From Pseudoalteromonas galatheae (GTDB lineage Bacteria; Pseudomonadota; Gammaproteobacteria; Enterobacterales; Alteromonadaceae): DNA of 64,000 nt. This document shows positions 57,373 through 64,000 of this stretch, piece by piece. Under the pieces are notes generated by a model. The model was not told the origin of the DNA, searched no databases, and worked only from the letters and a program-made list of their open reading frames with translations. The DNA is taken from NCBI RefSeq assembly GCF_005886105.2, contig NZ_PNCO02000001.1, forward strand, positions 989,001 through 1,053,000, read 5' to 3'. The translations under genes were made by a program, and so were the position numbers. Each line of letters opens with the position of its first letter. The stretch's first letter is position 1.

Positions 57373-57801
57373 TTAAGCTTTTAAATTACGTACTAATTCA
57401 CTGTCGCTACTTTTCACGCTGCCATCTTGACCATAGGTAATCGAAGTTGGCGCCCCAATTAAAATTCCTTTCAATTCACGAGTGCTTACATTGGCTTGGT
57501 GGGCCGTTTTAGCATTGATTTCATTTTTAGTTTGGCATTCGTGAAGTAGAGTACGTACTTTAGCAATGAGTGGGATTACATCATCGTGCTCAAAAACGTG
57601 GGACTCGGTTTTTGATAATTCATTATCGAGCTTTTGTAGTTTTGAAATGAGAGTTAACTTTTCACGAGCAATTTCTTTTAAATTGTCGCCTCGCCGAGAG
57701 GCCAGCTCATCAAGCTCACGCGCCAGAAGCTGGGTCATCGCTTCTAGCGTCGAGATTTGTTCTGAAAGTTTGTGGTGGCAAAGCCGAACCAAGTCATCCA
57801 T
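57373..57801 (-). CDS. flgN: Flagellar chaperone FlgN
   Basis: 142 residues from ATG 57801; a TTG start at 57816 is the only alternative. Mostly helical with heptad-like leucines (L-I-S-K-L-Q-K-L-D-N-E-L). FlgN chaperones the hook-filament junction proteins FlgK and FlgL. Its start overlaps the flgM stop (ATGGATGA), so translation is coupled. flgN last in a flgA-flgM-flgN order is the usual gammaproteobacterial arrangement. Confidence 0.8.
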   Translation of the reverse strand: MDDLVRLCHHKLSEQISTLEAMTQLLARELDELASRRGDNLKEIAREKLTLISKLQKLDNELSKTESHVFEHDDVIPLIAKVRTLLHECQTKNEINAKTAHQANVSTRELKGILIGAPTSITYGQDGSVKSSDSELVRNLKA

Positions 57802-58117
57802 ATATTTCGAACTCAAATGCCGCTATGTTTTTAGCTAGTTTTTCCGCGTCAACTTGATACTTACCTTCTGCAATCGCTTTTTTCAGCTCTTCGACTTTCT
57901 TATCGTCAAAGCCTGATGATTGTTGTGCTTTCTCATTGACAGTTTTCAGCTGTTGTGCCTGCGGGGTCAGGCTAACTGAATCCGCTGCTGCTTTAGGCGA
58001 AGCTGGTGATTTAACTGATGCGTTGTTGGCATCATTTCTTTGCAATTCAGCCTTCTGTTGCTTAACATTGTTAGCAACGGATGTAGACTGATTTTGACCG
58101 TTAACTTGATTAACCAT
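57794..58117 (-). CDS. flgM: Anti-sigma-28 factor FlgM
   Basis: 107 residues, polar and Ala/Gln-rich N-terminus, then D-S-V-S-L-T-P-Q-A-Q-Q-L and the C-terminal sigma-binding helices K-V-E-E-L-K-K-A-I-A-E-G-K-Y-Q-V-D-A-E-K. FlgM holds FliA (sigma-28) until exported through the finished hook-basal body. A consensus sigma-28 promoter precedes it. Confidence 0.92.
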   Translation of the reverse strand: MVNQVNGQNQSTSVANNVKQQKAELQRNDANNASVKSPASPKAAADSVSLTPQAQQLKTVNEKAQQSSGFDDKKVEELKKAIAEGKYQVDAEKLAKNIAAFEFEIYG

Positions 58118-58153
58118 GTTTGTAGACCCAATAAAATTATACTCTCAGCCATA

Positions 58154-58180
58154 TTATCGGCGTTCAGTAGTATTACTTTA
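58154..58180 (-). promoter_or_regulatory. Sigma-28 (FliA) promoter for flgM
   Basis: On the minus strand: TAAAGTAA-N11-GCCGATAA. The -10 is identical to consensus and the -35 matches six of eight, with exact 11-base spacing. It lies about 37 bases from the flgM start, showing that FliA is used in this organism. Confidence 0.85.
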
Positions 58181-58189
58181 GCAAATTTT

Positions 58190-58897
58190 TTATAAATTCA
58201 CCTCTACTGTTTCCACTTCTATTACTCTAGCACGTAAGGTTTTGCCAGAGCGAGAGTTTTTAACATTAATAAGTTCACCGCGGTTGCCATCTTGCTGTGC
58301 TTCTCCTTGAGTTTTGATCACAAGCCCGCCTGATTTAGCAACAATCGTCACGGTATCACCTTTACAGACCATGCAAATGTGAGCTTGAGTAAAGGCTTGG
58401 CCCTCTCTAATATTTCGCTTGCTTCGACTGCCTATTAGTATCGACTTATCTTCTATATAAGAGACTCTGCGAAAACGTTTTGGCTGATATTCTATTTTTA
58501 CATCTTCATTCTGAATAACACGGCCTTTCTCTAACATGGTCGCGCTAACTAAAATGGGGAATAGATGATCGATACGCACGTGAACGTATTGAGTCCAGCT
58601 GAGCGTATCGCTGCATCTTACTTGAACAGTCACTTGAGTATCAAAAGGCGGAGTCATCGCTGTACTATATTGCAATGGCGATTGACAGTCTCTTGCTGGA
58701 ATTCTTGAATCTAGTGGTATCGCAGTAATCGATAACTGACTATCGGGATCTTGCTCTACATTCGGTTCGACAAATTTTATTGCGTTTTGCTCTAAAGTTT
58801 TGTTGTCATATTGCTGACAATAACCATAGTCAACGCCTATAAAATAAGCGAACAAACAAAAAAACTGAATGTAATGGGTTTTTTTTAACAAACTCAT
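58190..58897 (-). CDS. flgA: Flagellar P-ring assembly chaperone FlgA
   Basis: 235 residues with N-terminal hydrophobic signal (I-Q-F-F-C-L-F-A-Y-F-I-G-V). Body has R-I-P-A-R-D-C, Q-V-R-C-S-D-T-L-S-W-T-Q-Y-V, and the SAF-like C-domain with K-R-N-I-R-E-G-Q-A, V-C-K-G-D-T-V-T-I-V-A and G-K-T-L-R-A-R-V. FlgA helps FlgI polymerise into the P ring in the periplasm. It is divergent from cheV, separated from flgM by the flgM promoter. GG-N10-GC site on its side at 58994-59007. Confidence 0.88.
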   Translation of the reverse strand: MSLLKKTHYIQFFCLFAYFIGVDYGYCQQYDNKTLEQNAIKFVEPNVEQDPDSQLSITAIPLDSRIPARDCQSPLQYSTAMTPPFDTQVTVQVRCSDTLSWTQYVHVRIDHLFPILVSATMLEKGRVIQNEDVKIEYQPKRFRRVSYIEDKSILIGSRSKRNIREGQAFTQAHICMVCKGDTVTIVAKSGGLVIKTQGEAQQDGNRGELINVKNSRSGKTLRARVIEVETVEVNL

Positions 58898-58992
58898 GAT
58901 GTTTCGACTATGCTTATTGGGTGAAACAAGGTATAAAGATTCTGCTTTAATAACTGCACCTAATCAAGGGTGGTAAACCATATCAGAGTCGA

Positions 58993-59008
58993 AGCAAAGA
59001 TCGTTCCG
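58993..59008 (-). promoter_or_regulatory. Candidate sigma-54 promoter for flgA
   Basis: On the minus strand: CGGAACGATCTTTGCT, GG-N10-GC, with a good TTTGCT -12 half but a weak -24 (CGGAAC instead of TGGCAC). About 100 bases from the flgA start; it lies close to the cheV start on the other strand. Confidence 0.4.
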
Positions 59009-59037
59009 ATTAGCGGTTTATACAGTAGGAGATTGAA

Positions 59038-59970
59038 ATGGCAGGTATTTTAGACTCGGTTAACCAGCGTACACAATTAGTTGGACAAAACCGTCTCGAG
59101 CTATTACTTTTTCGACTTCAAGGTCGACAGCGCTTCGGCATTAACGTTTTCAAAGTCCGGGAAGTGCTTCAATGTCCTGCATTGACAAGCATGCCCAAGT
59201 CAAATCCTCTGATCCGAGGGGTTGCTCATATTCGAGGTCAAACTATATCGGTAATTGACATGTCACTTGCTGTTGGCGGGCCTCCTATTCAAGATATTCG
59301 CAATTGTTTTATTGTAATTGCAGAATACAATCGCTCCGTTCAAGGTTTTTTAGTCAGTGCGGTAGAACGCATAGTGAATATGAATTGGGAAAAAATAATG
59401 CCCCCACCATCGGGAGCAGGTCGATATTCCTATTTGACAGCGGTCACTGAGATTGAAAACGAGCTAGTTGAAATATTAGATGTAGAAAAGATTCTCAATG
59501 AAATTTGTCCGATCAATACAGAAGTCAGTGCTGACATTGTCTCGGATGGTGAAATGCAAAAAGATTTGGGTGAGCGTATTGTCTTTATTGCAGATGACTC
59601 CGCGGTTGCTCGTAATCAGGTCAAACGCGCTTTGGAGCCATTAGGCGTCCAGACTGAGTTGGCAAAGAACGGCAAAGAAGCACTCATAAGGCTTCGTGAA
59701 ATAGCCGAAATGGATTGTCAAAATAATGTCACTGAGCGAGTAGGACTATTGATTTCTGATGTTGAAATGCCAGAAATGGATGGTTACACGCTAACAGCTG
59801 AAATAAAAGCTGATCCAAAATTAGCGCCATTGCATGTGATACTTCATACTTCACTGAGTGGTGTATTTAATCAGGCCATGATTGAGAAAGTTGGCGCTGA
59901 TGATTTTATTGCTAAGTTTAACCCAGATGAGCTAGCCTCAGCGGTTAAGAAATGGGTTCATTGTGATTAA
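59038..59970 (+). CDS. cheV: Chemotaxis coupling/receiver protein CheV
   Basis: 310 residues: a CheW domain (about 20-160; F-G-I-N-V-F-K-V-R-E-V, N-P-L-I-R-G-V-A-H-I-R-G-Q) joined to a receiver (about 175-305) with F-I-A-D-D-S-A-V-A-R-N, phospho-Asp in L-L-I-S-D-V-E-M-P and the Lys in D-F-I-A-K-F. CheV links chemoreceptors to CheA and buffers phosphorylation. AGGAG precedes the ATG. cheR follows 15 bases later, both conserved ahead of flgB in Vibrio-type clusters. Confidence 0.93.
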   Translation: MAGILDSVNQRTQLVGQNRLELLLFRLQGRQRFGINVFKVREVLQCPALTSMPKSNPLIRGVAHIRGQTISVIDMSLAVGGPPIQDIRNCFIVIAEYNRSVQGFLVSAVERIVNMNWEKIMPPPSGAGRYSYLTAVTEIENELVEILDVEKILNEICPINTEVSADIVSDGEMQKDLGERIVFIADDSAVARNQVKRALEPLGVQTELAKNGKEALIRLREIAEMDCQNNVTERVGLLISDVEMPEMDGYTLTAEIKADPKLAPLHVILHTSLSGVFNQAMIEKVGADDFIAKFNPDELASAVKKWVHCD

Positions 59971-59985
59971 AGCTGGTGGTAGCAC

Positions 59986-60819
59986 TTGGAAAATAAGCAT
60001 TTAGAGCAAAAAGAGTACGACCAATTTCGAACCTTTTTAGAGCAGCAGTGCGGTATTGTACTGGGTGACAATAAATTGTACTTGGTTAAAAGCCGACTTG
60101 CTCCTCTAATGGCTCGCTTTGGTGTGGAAACACTATCATCTTTAGTAGCTAAAACACTCAGTCCCCATGAGCGGCAATTGCGTGCCGCTGTGGTGGATGC
60201 GATGACAACGAATGAAACGCTTTGGTTTAGGGACACCTACCCATTCGAATTAATTAAATCGAAAATCTTACCTGAGTTTAAAGACTTAAGACGTCCTGTT
60301 AAGATCTGGTCGGCGGCAAGCTCATCGGGCCAAGAGCCATATTCAATCGCGATGTCTGCGAGTGAATATGTAAGTAAAAGCCCTGGTGCATTAAAAATGG
60401 GTGTTCAAATTATCGGTACAGACATTTCTAACACGATGCTTGATATGTGTAAGAATGCTGAATACGACGCGCTGGCCTTGGCGCGAGGCTTATCGCCTGA
60501 ACGTAGAAAGAAATTTTTTATGGATAGTGGTAATGGAATGGCTAAAGTAGTCGAACCTATTCGTAAAATGGTCAGTTTTAGACATTTAAACCTGTTAGAT
60601 TCTTATGCGTTGATGGGCAAATTTGATGTTATTTTCTGCCGAAATGTCTTGATTTATTTTTCACCAGAAGTGAAAGCTAAAATCATTTCGCAATTTGCTC
60701 AGTCGTTAAACCCGAATGGCTATTTATTTTTAGGAGCATCGGAGTCGATGGCGGGGTTGAGTGACGACTTTAATATGATCCGTTGTAATCCTGGGATTAT
60801 CTATCAGAAAAAGACTTAA
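59986..60819 (+). CDS. cheR: Chemotaxis protein methyltransferase CheR
   Basis: 277 residues from an unusual TTG start: the frame has a stop two codons upstream and no ATG or GTG until the methyltransferase domain is already damaged. CheR methylates glutamates of chemoreceptors with SAM. Motifs: C-G-I-V-L-G-D-N-K, M-T-T-N-E-T-L-W-F-R, W-S-A-A-S-S-S-G-Q-E-P-Y-S, I-I-G-T-D-I-S-N and F-C-R-N-V-L-I-Y-F. Length is normal for the family. Confidence 0.93.
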   Translation: MENKHLEQKEYDQFRTFLEQQCGIVLGDNKLYLVKSRLAPLMARFGVETLSSLVAKTLSPHERQLRAAVVDAMTTNETLWFRDTYPFELIKSKILPEFKDLRRPVKIWSAASSSGQEPYSIAMSASEYVSKSPGALKMGVQIIGTDISNTMLDMCKNAEYDALALARGLSPERRKKFFMDSGNGMAKVVEPIRKMVSFRHLNLLDSYALMGKFDVIFCRNVLIYFSPEVKAKIISQFAQSLNPNGYLFLGASESMAGLSDDFNMIRCNPGIIYQKKT

Positions 60820-61047
60820 TACTTACATATAGCGGCAAGGACGTTCGCTATAGTTAGGTATTGAACATTTGTATGCAGTCGCAGTTTCAATGACTATTTT
60901 TATTAGCTTTGAATTTTTGAGCTAAACCGCTAACTATTCAGACGTTCCCTCTTATTTATTTCACTCCTCTGTATTATTTCAAGTTTAGTTATTCCAAAAA
61001 TATAATATAACACATTGAAATTTAACGAATAAATTTTATTTTAAAAC

Positions 61048-61063
61048 TGGCCTAAAGATTGCT
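61048..61063 (+). promoter_or_regulatory. Sigma-54 promoter for flgB operon
   Basis: TGGCCTAAAGATTGCT: GG (61049-61050), ten bases, GC (61061-61062). It lies 36 bases before the flgB start and is the only strong promoter-like signal in the 279-base gap after cheR, which otherwise shows AT-rich sequence only. Confidence 0.75.
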
Positions 61064-61098
61064 TTATCATATCCGAGTCAATTTTTTGGAGTCAGATA

Positions 61099-61509
61099 AT
61101 GGCAATTAGTTTCGATAAAGCGTTGGGAATTCACCAGCATACTATGCTGCTTCGCTCACAACGCGCTGAAATTCTAGCAAGCAATATCGCAAACGCAGAC
61201 ACTCCAGGATACAAAGCTAAAGATATTGATTTTGCCAGCGCTTTAAAAGCGGCAAAAACAATGCAAAGAAGCGGCAATGATATGGTTAGAACAGATGCAA
61301 AACACCTAAGTGGTGGTACCAAAATGAGTAACTCGTCTGAACTATATCGTTCGCCAAATCAAGCAGATACAGGTGATGGTAACTCGGTCGACATACAAGT
61401 GGAACGAAACTTGTATGTACAGAATGCATTAGAGTACCAAGCCAGTTTGCAATTTCTTGGTGGTAAGTTCAGTGGTCTTAAGAAGGCACTCGGCGGGCAA
61501 GGGGCATAA
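61099..61509 (+). CDS. flgB: Flagellar basal-body rod protein FlgB
   Basis: 136 residues. The rod-protein N-terminal motif L-A-S-N-I-A-N-A-D-T-P-G-Y-K-A-K-D-I-D-F is at about 27-46, and the C-terminal helix has E-R-N-L-Y-V-Q-N-A-L-E-Y-Q-A-S-L. FlgB is the most proximal rod protein, exported by the flagellar type III system. First gene of the flgBCDE operon, two bases before flgC. Confidence 0.95.
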   Translation: MAISFDKALGIHQHTMLLRSQRAEILASNIANADTPGYKAKDIDFASALKAAKTMQRSGNDMVRTDAKHLSGGTKMSNSSELYRSPNQADTGDGNSVDIQVERNLYVQNALEYQASLQFLGGKFSGLKKALGGQGA

Positions 61510-61511
61510 TT

Positions 61512-61943
61512 ATGAGTTTATATAACGTTTTCGATATTGCGGGTTCAGGAATGAGTGCACAGAATGTGCGACTAAATACCACCGCAAGTAATATCTCAAA
61601 CGCAAACTCAGTGAGTTCTAGTCAAGATGATGTTTATCGCGCTAGGCACCCTGTATTTGCCGCTGAACTTTCCAAAGCTTCAGCTTCCCAGAGCAATGTC
61701 GCGGGATCGTCAGTTGGAGTAAAAGTATTGGGTGTGGTTGAGAGCGATAAGCCGCTTCAAGTTGAATACAACCCAAACCATCCAAGTGCTGACGCAAATG
61801 GCTACATTTATAAACCGAATGTGAATGTGGTAGAGGAGATGGCAAACATGATTTCTGCTTCTCGCTCTTACCAAACCAATGTTCAAGTTGCAGACGCTGC
61901 AAAGCAAATGCTTAGTAAAACATTGCAACTAGGCCAGCGCTAA
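61512..61943 (+). CDS. flgC: Flagellar basal-body rod protein FlgC
   Basis: 143 residues. Motifs: F-D-I-A-G-S-G-M-S-A-Q-N-V-R-L-N-T-T-A-S-N-I-S at the start, Y-N-P-N-H-P-S-A-D-A-N-G-Y-I-Y-K-P-N-V in the middle, and the C-terminal M-I-S-A-S-R-S-Y-Q-T-N-V rod helix. Length as in other FlgC (about 134-140). Confidence 0.95.
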   Translation: MSLYNVFDIAGSGMSAQNVRLNTTASNISNANSVSSSQDDVYRARHPVFAAELSKASASQSNVAGSSVGVKVLGVVESDKPLQVEYNPNHPSADANGYIYKPNVNVVEEMANMISASRSYQTNVQVADAAKQMLSKTLQLGQR

Positions 61944-61960
61944 ATTGGGAGTAACAGCTG

Positions 61961-62644
61961 ATGAGTAATAATGTAAATGCCACTTCTTCAACGGGTGTAG
62001 ATTCACTCTACTGGGATAGGCAAAAACAGGCTGAGGAGAAAAAGCCCAGAGATGAGCTATCGCAAGAAGATTTCTTCTCGCTGCTGACTCAACAGCTCTC
62101 TTTCCAAGATCCGAGTAAACCTGCAGACAATGATCAAATGATCGCGCAGATGACAAGTTTTACCATGGCTGAGGGGATCTCAAAGTTAAATGAAAACTTT
62201 GACTCGTTGGCTGCATCAATGACTTCTAATTCGGCGCTTCAGGCATCGACACTGATTGGTAAAAAAGCATTACTCGAATCGACGACGTTGGAACATGGCG
62301 ACGATGCACTTACAAAAGGTTCTGTGATTGTACAGGAGCCAGTTCAGAATTTATCAGTGGGTATCTATGATGAATCTGGAGCGCTCGTAAATACGCTTGA
62401 ATTTGGCGAACAAAGTGTTGGCGCTGTGCGTTTCGATTGGGATGGTAAAAACAAAGACGGTGAGATGATGCCTCCAGGTGAATACACCATAAAAGCGGAG
62501 GGCATGATTGAAGGTGAATATCAAACTTTACCGTCGGCCACATTTAGAAATATAGACAGTGTTAATGTTAATGGTGCTAATGGCATCGTCATTAATACCA
62601 AAGAAGGCGCGGTGCGCTTAACTGATATTGCTGAAATAGCATAG
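61961..62644 (+). CDS. flgD: Flagellar hook capping / assembly protein FlgD
   Basis: 227 residues. N-terminal L-S-Q-E-D-F-F-S-L-L-T-Q-Q-L-S-F-Q-D-P-S-K-P family motif, then FlgD Tudor/Ig-like region with G-I-Y-D-E-S-G-A-L-V and F-D-W-D-G-K-N-K-D-G-E-M-M-P-P-G-E-Y. FlgD caps the growing hook and guides FlgE assembly. It starts 17 bases after flgC. Confidence 0.93.
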   Translation: MSNNVNATSSTGVDSLYWDRQKQAEEKKPRDELSQEDFFSLLTQQLSFQDPSKPADNDQMIAQMTSFTMAEGISKLNENFDSLAASMTSNSALQASTLIGKKALLESTTLEHGDDALTKGSVIVQEPVQNLSVGIYDESGALVNTLEFGEQSVGAVRFDWDGKNKDGEMMPPGEYTIKAEGMIEGEYQTLPSATFRNIDSVNVNGANGIVINTKEGAVRLTDIAEIA

Positions 62645-62685
62645 TAGTTTTAAAGAATTAACCTTAAGAACTTAGAGGTGAGAGT

Positions 62686-64000
62686 ATGAGTTTCAATATA
62701 GCACTGACAGGTATTGCCGCCGCGCAAAAAGACTTGGACGTAACAGCAAACAACATTGCTAACGTAAACACGACTGGTTTTAAAGAGTCTCGCGCAGAAT
62801 TTGCTGACGTTTACGCGTCTTCGGTTTTTAGCTCAGGCAAAACGAAAAATGGTGATGGTGTACAAACTACGATGGTTGCACAGCAGTTCCACCAAGGGTC
62901 ACTAAAGTTTACGCAAAACTCGCTAGACTTGGCGATTGAGGGCGAAGGCTATTTTGCCATGTCAAACTCTCTGCAATCACAGGATTTTACGTATTCTCGA
63001 GCTGGTGCATTTAAATTAAATAAAGACAACTTTATCGTGAATGCAAAAGGTGACTACTTGCAAGGCTTCCCTGTTGATCCATCAACCGGTGATACAACGT
63101 CTTTGAGTTTGAGCACAACATCGCCCGTTCAAATTCCAGATGCATCAGGTTCTCCTCGAGCAACATCGCAAATCTATACTTCGTTTAACTTAGATGCGAC
63201 GGCGCAACCACCTACGATTGCTTTTGATCCTGAGCAACGGGCCTCATATAATTCAAGAACGGCAATTACGGTATATGACTCGTTGGGTGAATCACATACA
63301 TTACAGTTATTCTTCAGAAAAACGGCGGATAATGAATGGTCAACTTACGCAACAATGGACGATAAGCCATTTAACCACAATGCGCAGCAAATTGACCCGA
63401 CAGCTACACCACCTGTGCCATACACACCAGTAAGCGTATTTCGTTTTGACGCAAGTGGTATTCCTTCACAAACAGCGGATGATCCATCAGCTTCACCACT
63501 GACATTTAGTAACAATACTGGCTCGACATTTAACCCCTTAAGTCTTGCTGGACCTCAAGATGCAGTTGACCCAACTATCGGTATGTCAAACTTGCTTGAT
63601 AACGGTGCAACTTTTCCAAATGACATTGTTGTTAACTGGCGTGATGAAGCAAATACTGCTCAAAAACTACCAACGCAATACTCATCTGGTCGATTTGAAG
63701 TAAAAGCATTGGAGCAAGACGGTGCGACCGTTGGCCGTTTAGCTGGTATTGATATTGGTACTGATGGTAAAGTAGTGGCTTCATATACTAACGGCGACTC
63801 AACGTTCTTAGGGCAAGTAGCGCTAGTACGCTTCCCGAATTCTCAAGGCCTTCAGGCGATTGGCAATACTGAGTGGAAGAAGAGCCTATCTTCTGGTGAA
63901 CCTCTTGCGGGTGAGCCAAACACAGGTACGCTTGGTGGTATTAGTTCATCGGCCCTAGAGCAATCGAACGTTAACCTGACTAACGAGTTAGTAGACCTTA
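62686..64000 (+). CDS. flgE: Flagellar hook protein FlgE, truncated by window end
   Basis: About 438 residues are visible, no stop before 64000. I translated the start: ATG 62686 (GAGGTGAGAGT upstream) gives M-S-F-N-I-A-L-T-G-I-A-A-A-Q-K-D-L-D-V-T-A-N-N-I-A-N-V-N-T-T-G-F-K-E-S, the rod/hook N-terminal motif, then D-L-A-I-E-G-E-G-Y-F-A and the FlgE domains. FlgE polymerises into the hook. The end near G-G-I-S-S-S-A-L-E-Q-S-N-V-N-L-T-N-E-L-V-D-L is the C-terminal hook helix, so only a few residues are missing. Confidence 0.95.
   Translation, partial: MSFNIALTGIAAAQKDLDVTANNIANVNTTGFKESRAEFADVYASSVFSSGKTKNGDGVQTTMVAQQFHQGSLKFTQNSLDLAIEGEGYFAMSNSLQSQDFTYSRAGAFKLNKDNFIVNAKGDYLQGFPVDPSTGDTTSLSLSTTSPVQIPDASGSPRATSQIYTSFNLDATAQPPTIAFDPEQRASYNSRTAITVYDSLGESHTLQLFFRKTADNEWSTYATMDDKPFNHNAQQIDPTATPPVPYTPVSVFRFDASGIPSQTADDPSASPLTFSNNTGSTFNPLSLAGPQDAVDPTIGMSNLLDNGATFPNDIVVNWRDEANTAQKLPTQYSSGRFEVKALEQDGATVGRLAGIDIGTDGKVVASYTNGDSTFLGQVALVRFPNSQGLQAIGNTEWKKSLSSGEPLAGEPNTGTLGGISSSALEQSNVNLTNELVDL

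Noticed and set aside
57270..57379. 36-codon plus-strand frame starting MIIIRSIEK and ending SSSESLSF
   Set aside because: Short, overlaps an imperfect hairpin downstream of flgN, and no homology or expression signal can be claimed.

Overview
The window looks like a chromosomal segment of a marine gammaproteobacterium of the Alteromonadales, most likely Pseudoalteromonas. The basis is the gene orders pdxB-asd-fimV-truA-accD-folC-dedD-cvpA-purF, barA/rlmD-relA-mazG-pyrG-eno and mutH/rppH-ptsP-lgt-thyA, a moderately AT-rich composition, and a Vibrio-type polar flagellar cluster with FlgO/FlgP/FlgT-class genes. No search was run, so genus and family names rest on recognised motifs and synteny.

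Layout. 1-10.1 kb is accessory: a truncated solute-binding protein, a PagL-like lipid A deacylase, an MFS transporter, an orphan lipoprotein, an ABC ATPase/membrane protein pair, and a ToxR/CadC-type regulator divergent from a large DUF5916 outer-membrane protein. 10.4-27.5 kb holds fadE and then the pdxB...purF cluster, including fimV/hubP with long acidic repeats. 27.6-46.4 kb is housekeeping: barA, rlmD, relA, mazG, pyrG, eno, mutH, rppH, ptsP, a TSUP permease, lgt, thyA and galU. 46.5-52.5 kb is an atypical chaperone-usher-like locus (two DUF4402-type subunits, PapD-like chaperone, usher, two lipoproteins). 52.6-54.5 kb holds three tandem FlgO-like lipoproteins. A tRNA-Arg(CCT) follows, then flgT/flgP, flgN-flgM-flgA, cheV-cheR and flgBCDE, with flgE cut by the window end.

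Regulation visible in the sequence. Five GG-N10-GC sigma-54-type promoters are placed before the flgO-like genes, flgT, flgP, flgA and flgB. An essentially perfect sigma-28 promoter precedes flgM. A sigma-28-like promoter (TAAAGTTT-N11-AACGATAA) precedes the first DUF4402 subunit gene, so the pilus-like locus may belong to the flagellar regulon. Three proteins of that locus also end in a similar SPOR-like module with a C-x9-C pair.

Quality issue. Bases 19346 to about 20401 in fimV are a noisy second copy of 18341 onward, with more than 30 small indels. Removing 19346-20437 restores one 1,399-codon reading frame, so the fimV break is probably an assembly artefact. Other items of note are a decayed gene at 27641-27993, a frameshifted Cys-containing peptide gene after eno, a cluster of DnaA-box-like 9-mers between mutH and rppH, and a MITE-like repeat family in three intergenic regions.
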